Shown here in pieces: positions 8,443 through 19,881 of a DNA stretch of 64,000 bases; positions within the stretch are counted from its first letter, which is position 1; the number at the start of each line of letters is the position of its first letter. The stretch spans positions 1-64,000 of the forward strand of contig NZ_BSPW01000061.1 of assembly GCF_030161235.1 (NCBI RefSeq), given 5' to 3'. Both the position numbers and the translations under genes were made by a program. Source of the DNA: Vibrio zhanjiangensis. GTDB lineage: Bacteria; Pseudomonadota; Gammaproteobacteria; Enterobacterales; Vibrionaceae. The notes under the pieces were generated by a model. That model ran no database searches. It was not told the origin of the DNA and saw only the letters and a list, made by a program, of their open reading frames with translations.

Positions 8443-9267
8443 ATGAGCTATCAAGCGCTGATCTCTAGAATCAATGAACTGCCAAGAATCGAAAGTGTAC
8501 TTCAGGAGCTTCTGGAGATGGTAAATAGTGATCAGATTGATTTTAGTGAGCTGGCGAAGAAAATGGCAATGGATCAGGTGCTGTTAGCTCGAGTATTGAG
8601 AATGGCAAATTCAGCCCAGTTTGGTGGCGTGAAAGGAGTCTCTAACATCAATGATGCTATCGTTAGGATTGGTATTGGTGCCATTCGCAATTTGATTTCT
8701 TCTTCTATTCTTGCCTCGACTTTCCCTAAGCTAGAAACGCTCAATATCAAAGATTATTGGGCTAGCACCTTTGAGGTGGCCACTATCGCCAGCACCATAG
8801 CAAAAGAAGTCAAGGTTGATCCTAACGAAGCCTTTATCGCGGGTATCTTACACAATATAGGTGAGTTAATGATTCACTCTCTTGAGCCAGAAAAAGCGGT
8901 GGAAATCAATCGCCGTGTAGAGCAGGGTGGTAACCCTATTGAGGTACAAAGAGAGGTTCTCGGCACAGATGCTCAGCAGCTTGGAGCCGCTTTGGCTGAG
9001 AATTGGAAGTTCCCCGAAGAGTTGATTGATGCCATTGCAAATGTGAATCATCCTGGTAAAGCGGTTGAGTCAAAAAGGCTTGCATGCTTGGTTTATCTGG
9101 CGCGAGATATTCATCATCAGTGGGACACAATAGCCAGTGACAAAGAAAAGCACAGTTACTTAAATAAACATAAAGCGGCCGTGGCGCTAAGAATCACCTC
9201 AGATTTAACGGAAAAGATTAATGCGGTTCGCGGTCAGGGTAGTGAGATGGCGTATCAGTTGTTTTAG
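8443..9267 (+). CDS. HDOD domain protein
   Basis: A 274-residue cytoplasmic protein made almost entirely of an HDOD domain (about 10-210). Visible marks are MDQVLLARVLRMANSAQFG, INDAIVRIGIGAIRNL, FIAGILHNIGELM and a later IANVNHPG. HDOD proteins resemble HD phosphohydrolases that lost catalytic residues and often act in signalling, motility or stress responses. The catalytic HD is replaced by HN in LHNIGE, consistent with a non-enzymatic role. GGGG precedes ATG. Its stop is three bases from the convergent EamA transporter gene. Confidence 0.88.
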   Translation: MSYQALISRINELPRIESVLQELLEMVNSDQIDFSELAKKMAMDQVLLARVLRMANSAQFGGVKGVSNINDAIVRIGIGAIRNLISSSILASTFPKLETLNIKDYWASTFEVATIASTIAKEVKVDPNEAFIAGILHNIGELMIHSLEPEKAVEINRRVEQGGNPIEVQREVLGTDAQQLGAALAENWKFPEELIDAIANVNHPGKAVESKRLACLVYLARDIHHQWDTIASDKEKHSYLNKHKAAVALRITSDLTEKINAVRGQGSEMAYQLF

Positions 9268-9270
9268 ACT

Positions 9271-10176
9271 TTAAAGTGATGACTGACAAAGTGCCTTTTT
9301 CCTGAACTTGATTTGTTGAATGGCCAAACCCGCAACAATTAATACTAAGCCAACTAATGTTGTTGGGTGTATTTGCTCCTCTATGATCGTTGCGAGTAGC
9401 ATGAGTGAAATAAACGGTGATGCAAAAATAAGGTTACTGATTCGAGCGGTATTTTGGGTCATTTTCAGTGCGCTTAGCCAGAGTACAAAAGTTATCCCCA
9501 TTTCAAAAAGACCAACGTAGGTCGCTGCTATCCAACCTTGATATGATATTTGGCTCCAGTGACTGTCTTCCAACCAACTTAAAACAAGTGTACACGGTGT
9601 TGCGACGAGAAAGCCAAGTAAAATACCGACCACAGGGTCGGCTTTATTTTTGGTATTCAGTATCCAATAACCAGCCCATAGCAGAGTAGATAATAAGGCT
9701 AAACTCACGCCCAATGGGCTATCAAAGTCCATGCTGACAATATCCCCCTTGGTAGCAATCACTATCACACCAAAGTAGCTTAAAACACACGCAATCCAGT
9801 CTTGTTTACGTATTTTTTGGTTGAGAAAAACAGCGGCCATCAAAGTCAGTGTGATAGCCCAACTGTAATTTATCGCTTGAGCCTGAGAGGCGGGAAGTAA
9901 GTCATAGGCTTTGAATAAAATCAGATAGTATGAGAGAGGATTGATCACCCCAAGCAAGACATAGTAAAAAGGATTTGCGCAAAAGGTTGTACTAATGGAG
10001 GAAAGTTTTCCTTGCCAAGCACAGATAAGCGTTAAGGCGATAGTCGATACTATACTGGCAGCCGTTAGCATCTGAATCGGGGTGAATTCTGCCAGTGTGA
10101 GCTTAAAGGCCGTCGCTACAGTGGACCATAAAAGTACAGCAGACAGTCCTAACCCTATCGCGCGACGTTCGCTCAT
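9271..10176 (-). CDS. EamA/DMT-family inner membrane transporter
   Basis: A 301-residue protein with ten hydrophobic segments arranged as two EamA repeats (about 8-140 and 150-288). It begins RRAIGLGLSAVLLWSTVATAFK, a typical drug/metabolite transporter start in which the first helix holds a Trp-Ser pair. Members export amino acids or metabolites; the substrate cannot be predicted. AAGGGA lies six bases before the ATG. It is convergent with and almost abuts the HDOD gene. Confidence 0.88.
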   Translation of the reverse strand: MSERRAIGLGLSAVLLWSTVATAFKLTLAEFTPIQMLTAASIVSTIALTLICAWQGKLSSISTTFCANPFYYVLLGVINPLSYYLILFKAYDLLPASQAQAINYSWAITLTLMAAVFLNQKIRKQDWIACVLSYFGVIVIATKGDIVSMDFDSPLGVSLALLSTLLWAGYWILNTKNKADPVVGILLGFLVATPCTLVLSWLEDSHWSQISYQGWIAATYVGLFEMGITFVLWLSALKMTQNTARISNLIFASPFISLMLLATIIEEQIHPTTLVGLVLIVAGLAIQQIKFRKKALCQSSL

Positions 10177-10307
10177 GACATTCCCTTGTTAAAAATACAA
10201 CCAGTTACGTTAGTCTATCGGTTTGATATTAAATCGACAAACTGGACATTTATCCAGTGGTAAAATACCATTTAACTAATATCGAAAATATGAGTTAACT
10301 CCCTATT

Positions 10308-11858
10308 ATGCAATGGATTCTAGATAATGCGGTTTTAGTTGTGGCTATGTTAGCTTGCTGTGTGTTGAGCTGTATTGTGGTTGGTTGGTTGGTCAAACAA
10401 CAGATGAACTTTGAGCATAGGCTTTTAAAACAACAACTTGAATCTAGTCAGCAGCGATCGAATGAGCAAATTAGTCAGTTGCAAAAAGAGCTGGCTCAGG
10501 CACAACAAGAGTTGGATGAGCTTGATGGCGCACGAGACAAGGCAGCCTATGAACTCAAACAATTGCATGGTCAGTATATGGCTTCGCTAGAAAAACTTCG
10601 CTATATGGAAACAATTAAGCAAGAACGTCAGCAGTATGCAGATGAGCTTGAGACGATTCGAGAGCAAAAAGCTCAACTCGATGCGCAGCTACGAGAGCAA
10701 GATGCTCGGCATCAAGAAGAAAATAAAGCCAACCAAGAAAAGCTGCAATTACTTGAGCAGGCGGAGTCTCGCTTAAAGCAGCAATTTGAGCATTTGGCTC
10801 ATCAGTTGTTTGATGCCAAAACGGCCAAGGTAGACCAACAAAATCGGCAGAGCCTCGAGGGGATATTGTCACCGCTCAAAGAGCAGCTTGAAAGCTTTAA
10901 GAAACAGGTGAATGACAGTTTCAATCTGGAAGCCAAAGAGCGTCATACTTTAGTGCATGAGCTAAAAAATCTACAGCGACTCAATGAGAAGATGACTCAG
11001 GAAGCGGTTAATTTAACTCACGCGCTAAAAGGGGATAATAAGCAACAAGGCAATTGGGGCGAAGTCGTACTCGCGCGGGTGTTGGCTGAGTCCGGTCTAA
11101 GAGAAGGGCATGAATATCAGACGCAAGTGAGTTTGCAAAATGAGGCAGGGAAACGTTTTCAACCAGATGTAATTGTTCATTTACCGAATAATAAGCAAGT
11201 GGTTATAGACTCAAAAATGGCATTGGTGGCTTATGAGAGATACTTTAACGCAGATTCAGACCCGCTAAGAGATAAGGCATTAAGTGAGCACTTGCTAGCA
11301 CTAAGAAACCATATTAAATCTTTATCGCAAAAAGACTATCATAAATTGAAAGGCATACAAAGCTTGGATTATGTGTTGATGTTTGTTCCAGTAGAGCCGG
11401 CTTTTCAGATAGCAATTCAGGCTGATCCTAGCTTGATTAAAGATGCGCTAGAGCAAAACATTATCGTGGTAAGTCCAACTACCTTGTTGGTGGCGCTGCG
11501 TACCATAGATAACTTATGGCGAAACGAGCGCCAGAATCAAAATGCTCAGGTTATCGCAGACAAAGCGAGTAAGCTCTACGATAAGTTACGTTTGTTTGTT
11601 GATGATATGCAAAATTTAGGGGCAGCATTGGACAAAGCGAATCAGAACTATCAAGGTGCGATGAACAAACTGGTAACAGGGCGAGGCAATGTGATTCGGC
11701 AAGCTGAGAGTTTTAAGCAACTCGGAGTTGAGGTGAAAAAGCCAATATCCTCCGACGTAACAAGTCTGGCTCACTACGATAGCTTGATGGAAAACAGTTT
11801 GATGAACGAAAATGATTCTCTCGCCCAAAGACAACAGGCTGAGGATAAAGTAAACTAA
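10308..11858 (+). CDS. rmuC: RmuC family protein (DNA recombination-limiting)
   Basis: A 516-residue protein. An N-terminal membrane helix (about 8-29) is followed by a long glutamine-rich coiled coil (about 35-170) and the RmuC nuclease-like domain (about 190-440) with [31 protein letters not shown] and [12 protein letters not shown]. In E. coli RmuC limits inversion at short repeats. It sits just upstream of ubiE, as in E. coli and Vibrio, separated by 56 bases. The ribosome site of the chosen ATG is weak. Confidence 0.93.
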   Translation: MQWILDNAVLVVAMLACCVLSCIVVGWLVKQQMNFEHRLLKQQLESSQQRSNEQISQLQKELAQAQQELDELDGARDKAAYELKQLHGQYMASLEKLRYMETIKQERQQYADELETIREQKAQLDAQLREQDARHQEENKANQEKLQLLEQAESRLKQQFEHLAHQLFDAKTAKVDQQNRQSLEGILSPLKEQLESFKKQVNDSFNLEAKERHTLVHELKNLQRLNEKMTQEAVNLTHALKGDNKQQGNWGEVVLARVLAESGLREGHEYQTQVSLQNEAGKRFQPDVIVHLPNNKQVVIDSKMALVAYERYFNADSDPLRDKALSEHLLALRNHIKSLSQKDYHKLKGIQSLDYVLMFVPVEPAFQIAIQADPSLIKDALEQNIIVVSPTTLLVALRTIDNLWRNERQNQNAQVIADKASKLYDKLRLFVDDMQNLGAALDKANQNYQGAMNKLVTGRGNVIRQAESFKQLGVEVKKPISSDVTSLAHYDSLMENSLMNENDSLAQRQQAEDKVN

Positions 11859-11914
11859 TCGCTCACAGCGCTGAGGTCGTATTCATTTATAGCGCTGCTT
11901 GGAGAGGAATCATC

Positions 11915-12697
11915 ATGACAGATACGAGCGTGAAGTCTGACACAGCTTTAGAATCAACTGAAACCACGCATTTTGGTTTCACCACAGTAGCCAAAGAGGA
12001 AAAAGTCGCCAAGGTTGCGCAAGTATTCCATTCTGTTGCTGCAAAGTATGACATCATGAATGATTTGATGTCAGTAGGTATTCATCGCCTATGGAAACGA
12101 TTTACCATCGACTGCAGTGGGGTTCGTCCAGGACATCGTGTGCTAGACCTCGGTGGGGGGACGGGAGACTTGACGGCGAAGTTTTCACGTATTGTCGGTG
12201 ATAAAGGACATGTCATCTTAGCGGATATCAATAATTCAATGCTGAATGTGGGCAGAGATAAGCTGCGAGATAGTGGTATTGTGGGTAATGTTCACTATGT
12301 GCAGGCCAATGCTGAAGAGCTACCTTTCCCAGATGATTACTTTGATGCTATTACCATTAGCTTTTGTCTACGGAACGTGACAGATAAAGACAAAGCGCTC
12401 GCATCAATGTTTCGTGTATTAAAGCCGGGTGGTCGTTTACTCGTACTTGAATTTTCTAAACCTATATTCGAGCCATTGTCTAAGTTATATGACGCTTACT
12501 CATTTCATTTACTGCCGAAAATGGGTGAGCTGGTGGCTAATGATGCAGAAAGCTATCGGTATCTTGCTGAATCTATTCGCATGCACCCTGACCAAGAGAC
12601 ATTAAAACAGATGATGGAAACGGTAGGGTTTGAGAACACCAGTTACCATAATCTGACCGGTGGTATTGTGGCTCTTCATCGTGGTTATAAGTTCTGA
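11915..12697 (+). CDS. ubiE: UbiE, ubiquinone/menaquinone C-methyltransferase
   Basis: A 260-residue class I SAM methyltransferase. The SAM-binding motif [13 protein letters not shown], the acidic ADINNSML end of strand 2, and the UbiE signatures [18 protein letters not shown] and LRNVTDK are visible. It methylates the benzoquinol ring in ubiquinone and the naphthoquinol in menaquinone synthesis. GGAGAGG precedes the ATG. It begins the ubiE-ubiJ-ubiB cluster, 14 bases before ubiJ. Confidence 0.97.
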   Translation: MTDTSVKSDTALESTETTHFGFTTVAKEEKVAKVAQVFHSVAAKYDIMNDLMSVGIHRLWKRFTIDCSGVRPGHRVLDLGGGTGDLTAKFSRIVGDKGHVILADINNSMLNVGRDKLRDSGIVGNVHYVQANAEELPFPDDYFDAITISFCLRNVTDKDKALASMFRVLKPGGRLLVLEFSKPIFEPLSKLYDAYSFHLLPKMGELVANDAESYRYLAESIRMHPDQETLKQMMETVGFENTSYHNLTGGIVALHRGYKF

Positions 12698-12711
12698 GGT
12701 GAAAAACAGCC

Positions 12712-13317
12712 ATGCCATTTGAATCACTTGTGACGGCCACTATTGAATCTACTCTTAACCTGCTTGTAAATGATGACCCTGAGCTTGTACGTCGTTTGGC
12801 TCGGCTCAAGGGACGGACGATCCAAGTGCATCTTAGAGAGCTGAATAAAACCCTGACCTTTATGTTTAGCCAGAGCATTGATGTGTTGGCCGGTTACGAG
12901 GGTGAGCCTGACTGCTTTCTTTCTCTCAATCTTGCAATTTTGCCACAGCTTGGTGAACAGTCGAATATTACTAAGTTGATTAAAGAAGACAAATTGACAC
13001 TCGAAGGTGATATTCAGCTAGCGCAAAAATTTTCTCAATTAATGGCGGACTGTAAGCCAGATATTGAAGAGTGGTTATCAAGAGTGATGGGCGATATTTT
13101 GGCTCATCAGCTGGTTCAAAGTGCTGTTGGGTTGGGCCGTCTTGCCAAAGCTCAGACTCAAAAACACAATGATCATCTTGCACAGGTGATAACAGAAGAG
13201 TGGAAGTTAGCACCTGCTCCATTAGAAATAGTACATTTTTGCGATCAAGTGGATGATGTAGCAAGTAGGGCTGCTCGTGTCGAAGTAAAATTGAATAAAT
13301 TGATGGACAGTGTATGA
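12712..13317 (+). CDS. ubiJ: UbiJ, ubiquinone biosynthesis accessory factor
   Basis: A 201-residue protein with an SCP2 lipid-binding domain in the first 115 residues ([34 protein letters not shown]) and a helical C-terminal part. UbiJ organises the soluble Ubi enzyme complex with UbiK and binds ubiquinone intermediates. Its stop overlaps the ubiB ATG (ATGA), so the two are coupled. The partner UbiK is at 31418-31669 in this window. Confidence 0.94.
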   Translation: MPFESLVTATIESTLNLLVNDDPELVRRLARLKGRTIQVHLRELNKTLTFMFSQSIDVLAGYEGEPDCFLSLNLAILPQLGEQSNITKLIKEDKLTLEGDIQLAQKFSQLMADCKPDIEEWLSRVMGDILAHQLVQSAVGLGRLAKAQTQKHNDHLAQVITEEWKLAPAPLEIVHFCDQVDDVASRAARVEVKLNKLMDSV

Positions 13318-14948
13318 CACCTTCTGAATTAAGACGTCTTTACCGCATTATCAAGGTCCAGCTTGAATATGGTCTAGATGAGCTTCTACCTGATCATCAA
13401 TTAGCGAAAGCCCCACAGTTTGCTCGTAAAGCCCTATTTTGGATTAAAAATCGACATGCCGATAAAGAGTTGGGGGAGCGATTGCGACTTGCTCTTCAAG
13501 AGCTTGGACCTGTGTGGATCAAATTTGGTCAGATGATGTCGACTCGACGTGATTTGTTTGCTGCCCATATCGCAGACCCTTTGGCGCTTCTTCAAGATCA
13601 GGTGTCTCCATTTGATGGCAATCTTGCCAAAGCGCAGATTGAATCGGCCTTGGGTGGAGCGATCGAAAATTGGTTTGACGAGTTTGATATTGAGCCGCTA
13701 GCGTCGGCGTCCATTGCTCAAGTGCATACCGCGACACTTAAATCGAATCAGCAGCAGGTGGTATTGAAAGTCATCCGTCCAGATATTCGCCCTGTTATTG
13801 ACGCTGATTTAAAGCTTATGTATCGAATGGCGCGCATAGTGGCAAGGGCTCTACCCGAAGCAAGACGCCTGAAGCCTGTAGAAGTCGTGCGTGAATATGA
13901 AAAAACCTTGCTTGATGAATTAGACCTACAACGCGAAGCGGCCAATGCCATTCAGCTTAGACGAAACTTCGAACACAGTGAAGAATTGTATATTCCTGAA
14001 ATTTTTACTGACGTTAGTAATAAAAATGTCATGGTTTCTGAGCGAATATATGGCATCCAAGTGTCGGACATCGATGGTTTAAAAGCGAATGGTACCAACA
14101 TGAAGCTGCTAGCCGAACGCGGTGTGAGTGTGTTTTTTACTCAAGTGTTCCGAGACAGCTTTTTTCATGCGGACATGCATCCAGGGAATGTATTTGTTAG
14201 CCCCAAGCATCCAGAAAATCCGCAGTGGATTGGTTTGGACTGTGGCATAGTGGGTACGTTAAATAGTGAAGACAAACGATATTTGGCCGAAAATTTTCTG
14301 GCGTTTTTTAACCGTGATTATCGCCGCGTTGCAGAGCTGCACGTTGAATCAGGTTGGGTTCCACAAGATACCAATCTTGATGAATTTGAGTGCGCAATAC
14401 GCGTAGTTTGTGAGCCAATTTTTGCTAAGCCCTTATGTGACATATCTTTTGGTCATGTATTATTGAATTTGTTCAATACTGCTCGGCGCTTCAATATGGA
14501 AGTGCAGCCACAGTTGGTGCTGCTACAAAAGACCTTGCTGTATGTTGAAGGATTGGGGCGTCAATTGTATCCCCAACTGGACTTGTGGCAAACGGCAAAG
14601 CCTTTTTTAGAAGACTGGATGATGAACCAGGTTGGGCCTAAGGCGCTATTAAATGCGGTGAGAGATCGAGCGCCATTTTGGGCTGAAAAATTACCTGAGT
14701 TACCTGAATTGCTGTACGACAGCTTGCGTCAAGGTAAAATGATGAGTCAGCGCATGGATCAATTGTTTCATGGCTATCGTGTGAGTAAACGTCAGCAATT
14801 GACAGCTAAGTTTTTGTTTGGGATTGGAGCAACATTGGTTGTCTGTTCAGCAATATTGGTGAGCAGTCCTTATAGCCAGCTATCATTACTGACTGCCAGT
14901 GGTGGTGCGCTGTTTTGGTTATTTAGTTGGAAAGCTTATCGCCAATAG
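13314..14948 (+). CDS. ubiB: UbiB, atypical kinase/ATPase of ubiquinone synthesis
   Basis: A 544-residue UbiB/ADCK-family protein. The KxGQ motif is seen in [15 protein letters not shown], the alanine-rich loop in ASIAQVHTA, the catalytic loop in FHADMHPGN and the metal-binding DCG in GLDCGIVG. Two membrane helices close the C-terminus (about 500-540). It supports early ubiquinone steps at the inner membrane, probably by ATP-driven lipid handling. It overlaps ubiJ by four bases and precedes tatA by 43. Confidence 0.97.
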   Translation: MTPSELRRLYRIIKVQLEYGLDELLPDHQLAKAPQFARKALFWIKNRHADKELGERLRLALQELGPVWIKFGQMMSTRRDLFAAHIADPLALLQDQVSPFDGNLAKAQIESALGGAIENWFDEFDIEPLASASIAQVHTATLKSNQQQVVLKVIRPDIRPVIDADLKLMYRMARIVARALPEARRLKPVEVVREYEKTLLDELDLQREAANAIQLRRNFEHSEELYIPEIFTDVSNKNVMVSERIYGIQVSDIDGLKANGTNMKLLAERGVSVFFTQVFRDSFFHADMHPGNVFVSPKHPENPQWIGLDCGIVGTLNSEDKRYLAENFLAFFNRDYRRVAELHVESGWVPQDTNLDEFECAIRVVCEPIFAKPLCDISFGHVLLNLFNTARRFNMEVQPQLVLLQKTLLYVEGLGRQLYPQLDLWQTAKPFLEDWMMNQVGPKALLNAVRDRAPFWAEKLPELPELLYDSLRQGKMMSQRMDQLFHGYRVSKRQQLTAKFLFGIGATLVVCSAILVSSPYSQLSLLTASGGALFWLFSWKAYRQ

Positions 14949-14991
14949 GTGGTAAACTTTAATTGGTTTGATTTAGCCCGAGGTATAAAAA

Positions 14992-15228
14992 ATGGGTGGT
15001 ATTAGTATTTGGCAACTCCTGATTATTGCGGTCATTGTCGTTTTATTGTTTGGCACCAAGAAGCTTCGAGGTATGGGAAGTGATATAGGTGGTGCAGTAA
15101 AAGGTTTTAAGAAGGCGATGAGTGAAGACGACGCGGCAAAAAAAGACGCAGACTTTGAGCCCAAGCATCTTGATCAGCAGAAAGTAGACGCTGCTGCTGA
15201 AAACAAGAAAGACAAAGAGCAGGTATAA
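14992..15228 (+). CDS. tatA: TatA, twin-arginine translocase pore subunit
   Basis: A 78-residue protein with the TatA layout: a short N-terminal helix ([20 protein letters not shown]), the FGTKKLR hinge, an amphipathic helix and a charged tail. It oligomerises to pass folded proteins across the inner membrane. GAGG precedes the ATG. It starts the tatABC operon; the tatB GTG follows after three bases. Confidence 0.95.
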   Translation: MGGISIWQLLIIAVIVVLLFGTKKLRGMGSDIGGAVKGFKKAMSEDDAAKKDADFEPKHLDQQKVDAAAENKKDKEQV

Positions 15229-15231
15229 TCC

Positions 15232-15663
15232 GTGTTTGATATTGGTTTTTGGGAACTGGTATTAATTTCCGTTGTTGGACTTGTCGTCCTTGGCCCAGAA
15301 CGTTTGCCACATGCGATTCGCAGTGTGTCTCGTTTTGTCGGCGCTGCCAAGACGATGGCCAACAATGTGAAAGATGAGATTTCCCATGAACTCAAAGTTC
15401 AAGAGTTACAAGACAACCTACGTAAGGCTGAGCAGATGGGAATGGAGGATTTATCTCCCGAGCTTAAGTCTTCAGTTGAGAAGCTTAAACAGGCTGCTCG
15501 CGATGTTCAGCGACCTTATACCAAGGAAAAGCAAGCGGTTGTCAATAATGGTGAAACGCAAGTTGAAACCATCGAAACTCCTGATGTTAATAGCTCATCT
15601 GCCAACGATTCCGCAGCGAATGAATCTTCATCATTGGCAGATAAGAAGACTGACTCATTCTAG
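15232..15663 (+). CDS. tatB: TatB, twin-arginine translocase receptor subunit
   Basis: A 143-residue protein starting at GTG. It has [21 protein letters not shown] with the TatB glutamate in helix 1, then [11 protein letters not shown], an amphipathic helix and a Ser/Asn-rich tail. It forms the substrate receptor with TatC. It lies three bases after tatA and 58 before tatC. Confidence 0.95.
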   Translation: MFDIGFWELVLISVVGLVVLGPERLPHAIRSVSRFVGAAKTMANNVKDEISHELKVQELQDNLRKAEQMGMEDLSPELKSSVEKLKQAARDVQRPYTKEKQAVVNNGETQVETIETPDVNSSSANDSAANESSSLADKKTDSF

Positions 15664-15721
15664 TTAGATATTGGGGTAAGCTGAACGCGACGCCTTGTGA
15701 CATTTTCCAGTAGGGGTTTTC

Positions 15722-16459
15722 ATGCCATCTGTTGAGCAAACGCAGCCTTTGATTAGTCATCTTTTGGAACTGCGTAGCCGTTTGCTTCGTGCACTTATTG
15801 CTGTATTCGTGGTATTTCTTGGTCTGATTTATTTTGCCAATGATATCTATGAGTTTGTATCTGCGCCACTTGTAGATCGTTTACCTGAGGGGGCGACTAT
15901 GATAGCGACAGATGTAGCATCGCCTTTTTTTACACCATTAAAGCTCACTCTAATTGCATCAATTTTTATTGCGGTACCTTTTATCTTGTATCAAGTTTGG
16001 GCCTTTGTTGCTCCTGGCTTGTACAAGCATGAACGCCGACTGATCATGCCTCTTTTGCTCTCTAGTTCTCTGCTGTTTTACTGCGGTGTTGCTTTTGCTT
16101 ACTTTGTGGTTTTTCCTCTAGTCTTTAGCTTTTTTACTGCGATTTCATTGGGGGGCGTTGAGTTTGCGACCGATATTTCGAGTTATTTGGATTTTGTTCT
16201 CGCGCTCTTTCTTGCATTTGGTATCGCTTTTGAGGTGCCTGTTGCGATCATATTACTGTGCTGGACTGGTGCGACAGATCCTAAAAGCTTAAGTGAAAAA
16301 CGACCGTACATTATAGTGGGCGCTTTTGTGGTTGGCATGATGTTGACTCCCCCTGATATCATTTCACAAACACTACTGGCGGTACCAATGTGTCTGCTTT
16401 TTGAGGTTGGTTTATTTTTTGCCAGATTTTACGTGGCTAAGCAGACGAATGAATCTTGA
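15722..16459 (+). CDS. tatC: TatC, twin-arginine signal receptor
   Basis: A 245-residue polytopic protein with six membrane helices. TatC marks include the cytoplasmic [13 protein letters not shown] start, [12 protein letters not shown], and the conserved TPPD of [10 protein letters not shown]. It binds the twin-arginine signal peptide. It is the last gene of the ubi-tat run on this strand; a hairpin follows the stop. Confidence 0.96.
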   Translation: MPSVEQTQPLISHLLELRSRLLRALIAVFVVFLGLIYFANDIYEFVSAPLVDRLPEGATMIATDVASPFFTPLKLTLIASIFIAVPFILYQVWAFVAPGLYKHERRLIMPLLLSSSLLFYCGVAFAYFVVFPLVFSFFTAISLGGVEFATDISSYLDFVLALFLAFGIAFEVPVAIILLCWTGATDPKSLSEKRPYIIVGAFVVGMMLTPPDIISQTLLAVPMCLLFEVGLFFARFYVAKQTNES

Positions 16460-16468
16460 AATGGATTA

Positions 16469-16499
16469 AGTAAAAAGCTCGCCATGGCAAGCTTTTACT
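16469..16499 (+). terminator. Hairpin after tatC
   Basis: Arms AGTAAAAAGCT and AGCTTTTACT flank GCCATGGC-like sequence, giving a long stem with one bulged base 10 bases after the tatC stop. The T-tract lies inside the stem rather than after it, so terminator strength is uncertain. Confidence 0.4.
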
Positions 16500-16764
16500 G
16501 AGAGGCACGCGAGTTATGGTTTGCTGGTCTACCTTACTTTCATGCAATACCCACATTTGGAGCATATGTAAACTTCCTTGATACCCAGAAATTTGTGCCA
16601 AAATGTACGGTGCTTTCTATGTAATTTATTGTCATGATTGCACATATGAGCCACCTTGTATTGATAAGGTTGTTATATTAATTGGCGAGCGTTCTGTTTT
16701 AAAGGCTAATCAGTGTTTTAAGGCTGAAAAAGTCCTATTTCTTAAATAAAAGACAATTTTTTCC
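16500..16764. other. Gene-free stretch between tatC and tatD
   Basis: This AT-rich spacer between convergent genes shows no credible reading frame, RNA gene or repeat apart from the hairpin at its left edge. Confidence 0.4.
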
Positions 16765-17526
16765 TCATATTGAAAATAGGCGTTTGGCGTTTTCAGTTGT
16801 AATGCTGATCACTTCTTGATATGAGCATCCCTTTAAGTTTGCTATTCTCTCGGCTACCAACGAAGTATACGCAGGTTCATTACGTTTACCTCTATGAGGA
16901 ACCGGAGCTAAATATGGGCAGTCTGTTTCAAGTAGCACATAATCCATATTCAGGGAAGGAACAACGTGATCCATGCCACCATTTTTGAATGTGGTTACTC
17001 CGCCAAGGCCAAGATGAAAGCCTAAATCATTAATGGCTTTTGCTTGTTCTGTATCACCGCCAAAACAGTGGAATACACCGCGCAGCGAACCATCTTGGGT
17101 TTGAGTTAATAAGTTAAGTGTTTCTTCAATGGAGTCTCGAGTGTGGATAACAACTGGCAGCTTCAGCTCTTTGGCCCAATTTAACTGGGTAACAAAGGCT
17201 TTTTCTTGCTCAGTTTGGTAGGTCTTATCCCAATAGAGATCAATGCCTATTTCTCCAACTGCGATAAATGAGTGCTTTGCAAACCAGCCATAGATAATTT
17301 CTAGTGTCTGGTCGACATTTTCGTCCACATAACAGGGATGAAGTCCCATTATGGAGTGGCATACTTCTGGATAAGCGGACTCTGTTTTTAGCATCGGTTC
17401 AATCGATTCAAGATCTATGTTTGGCAGTAAGATTTTCTCTATTCCTTGGGCAAGCGCTCTTTCAACAACCTTATCCCGGTCGTTGTCAAATTCGCTAGCA
17501 TAAATATGTGCGTGAGTATCTATCAT
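16765..17526 (-). CDS. tatD: TatD-family metal-dependent DNase
   Basis: A 253-residue TIM-barrel hydrolase. Metal ligands are visible in IDTHAHIY near the start, the glutamate in AVGEIGIDLYW, histidines in PVVIHTRDS and GVFHCFGG, and the aspartate in LLETDCPYLAP. Family members are Mg-dependent 3'-5' exonucleases. ATG at 17526 is chosen because GAG lies upstream at normal spacing and the protein begins MIDTHAH like its relatives; an in-frame TTG four codons upstream is less likely. It is divergent from hemB. Confidence 0.93.
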   Translation of the reverse strand: MIDTHAHIYASEFDNDRDKVVERALAQGIEKILLPNIDLESIEPMLKTESAYPEVCHSIMGLHPCYVDENVDQTLEIIYGWFAKHSFIAVGEIGIDLYWDKTYQTEQEKAFVTQLNWAKELKLPVVIHTRDSIEETLNLLTQTQDGSLRGVFHCFGGDTEQAKAINDLGFHLGLGGVTTFKNGGMDHVVPSLNMDYVLLETDCPYLAPVPHRGKRNEPAYTSLVAERIANLKGCSYQEVISITTENAKRLFSI

Positions 17527-17632
17527 GGTGCATCTCAATAAAGCGTTATTGGCATGAGTATACGGCAGTGTGAGCTTTGGGTCATTTTTTGCATTTTTAT
17601 CACTTGCTGCTAGCGCAGCTTCTCAGGAGTGA

Positions 17633-18721
<1,089 letters not shown>

Positions 18722-18738
18722 ACTTACTTATTTTTAAC

Positions 18739-18769
18739 CAAGGCTGGCATTTGCCAGCCTTGATTTTTT
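18739..18769 (+). terminator. hemB rho-independent terminator
   Basis: CAAGGCTGGCA at 18739-18749 pairs with TGCCAGCCTTG at 18752-18762, followed by ATTTTTT. It ends just before the ribosome site of the next gene. Confidence 0.88.
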
Positions 18770-18782
18770 GGGAGGTGGAAGT

Positions 18783-19220
18783 ATGGCTATTGAATATCGT
18801 TTGGGAACGCTTGAGGAATGTGCCCAAATTGTGCAGTGTATCGATGAGTTCGAGCAAAAGGAATCTATTGAGAGCCTGAGCTATCGTTTAAAGAACAAGC
18901 AACATCTGATTCAAATTGCAGTAGAAAATGGGCAGTTGCTTGGTTTTAAAATTGGCTATGAATTGGACAAAGGGACATTCTACAGTTGGTTGGGTGGTGT
19001 GTTAGCAATGGCTCGCAACAAAGGTATTGCACAAAAGCTTTTAGAGCACCAAGAGGCTTGGGTGAAAAAAAATCACTATTTGCAATTGAAAGTTAAATCT
19101 CGCAATCAATTTCCCAATATGCTCTGCCTCCTAATAAAGAATGGCTATATAATTGAAAATTATGAAAAAATGCCAAATGTTCTTGAGTCTAGAATTCATT
19201 TTGTTAAGCAACTATCTTAG
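18783..19220 (+). CDS. GNAT-family acetyltransferase
   Basis: A 145-residue protein with a GNAT fold: an N-terminal strand (IEYRLGTLEE), a central YSWLGGVLAMARNKGIAQKLLEHQE segment that contains the acetyl-CoA pyrophosphate loop (RNKGIA), and a C-terminal NQFPNMLCLLIKNGY strand. ATG at 18783 follows GGAGG. Substrate is unknown. It lies right after the hemB terminator, so it probably has its own promoter or relies on read-through. Confidence 0.8.
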   Translation: MAIEYRLGTLEECAQIVQCIDEFEQKESIESLSYRLKNKQHLIQIAVENGQLLGFKIGYELDKGTFYSWLGGVLAMARNKGIAQKLLEHQEAWVKKNHYLQLKVKSRNQFPNMLCLLIKNGYIIENYEKMPNVLESRIHFVKQLS

Positions 19221-19443
19221 TCAAACAAAAATAAATGAGATTTTTTCTTATTTAGCACTTGACGACGCAAATGAGAATAATTATTATTTCATTGTCTTAG
19301 GGAATAAGAGACGTTCACTAAGGTGCTCAACTACTCCATTCGAATCAATAGGGTAATTTGGCACAAGCTGTTGAACTGGCACTCATTCAATTTGACACGA
19401 CATTGCTCACATTGCTTCCAGTGTAATTTATAGCTTTATGCTA

Positions 19444-19515
19444 AAGCATATTGTTTAATTGAGTATGCTTTAACTAATTTTTGCTAGGCGACATCAAATC
19501 GATGTCGCTTTTTTT
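19444..19515 (+). terminator. Tandem hairpins ending in a T-run
   Basis: AAGCATA (19444-19450) pairs with TATGCTT (19464-19470). GCGACATC (19488-19495) pairs with GATGTCGC (19501-19508) and is followed by seven Ts. The second is a good rho-independent terminator. It may end the acetyltransferase transcript, 265 bases after its stop, or a small RNA in between. Confidence 0.75.
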
Positions 19516-19607
19516 ATGCCCTTTACTTCCTATTCTTTCTCCGACTTTGTTAAATAATGAAATCAGAGATATTTACCCAAAGGGTGAGTAAAAGGATACC
19601 AATAGTC

Positions 19608-19857
19608 TTTTCCACAAGCATGGATCTTTTATTGATCGCTACCTTTTTTACGGATCTTGCATTTTATTCATTCATTTCAATAAGTTAAGTTGTTAAATGT
19701 CAGTTTTATTACTATTTTAGTTTGTCTCTAGTAAATACTATAAACAGACTTATCCACATGACTGAGATCAGAACAGTCGGGTTTGTTAGCTGATCCAGAG
19801 GATATGTGATCGGTTAACATGGATCACCGGATGGAGACATGGCATTCTTAGCAGATC
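19608..19857. promoter_or_regulatory. DnaA-box and GATC cluster upstream of polA
   Basis: A perfect DnaA box TTATCCACA (19750-19758) and a consensus match TTTTCCACA (19608-19616) lie among eight GATC sites at 19623, 19634, 19653, 19766, 19792, 19808, 19822 and 19854. Chance expectation is about one GATC in this length. DnaA is reported to stimulate polA expression in E. coli, so a regulatory role is plausible; Dam/SeqA control or a replication-timing site are alternatives. Confidence 0.55.
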
Positions 19858-19881
19858 TTTTCTTGTTGGATGCTTTAAACT

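Larger units (their letters stand above)
19221..19881. other. 661-base gene-free region before polA
   Basis: No convincing protein gene is present. The left half ends in two tandem hairpins (19444-19470 and 19488-19515). The right half (19608-19857) has two DnaA-box matches and eight GATC sites. These are listed separately. The polA promoter must lie in the right part. Confidence 0.6.

Noticed and set aside
19608..19857. Chromosome 1 replication origin
   Set aside because: GATC density and DnaA boxes suggest an origin, but mnmG/mioC are absent, there is no AT-rich 13-mer array, and only two DnaA boxes are seen.
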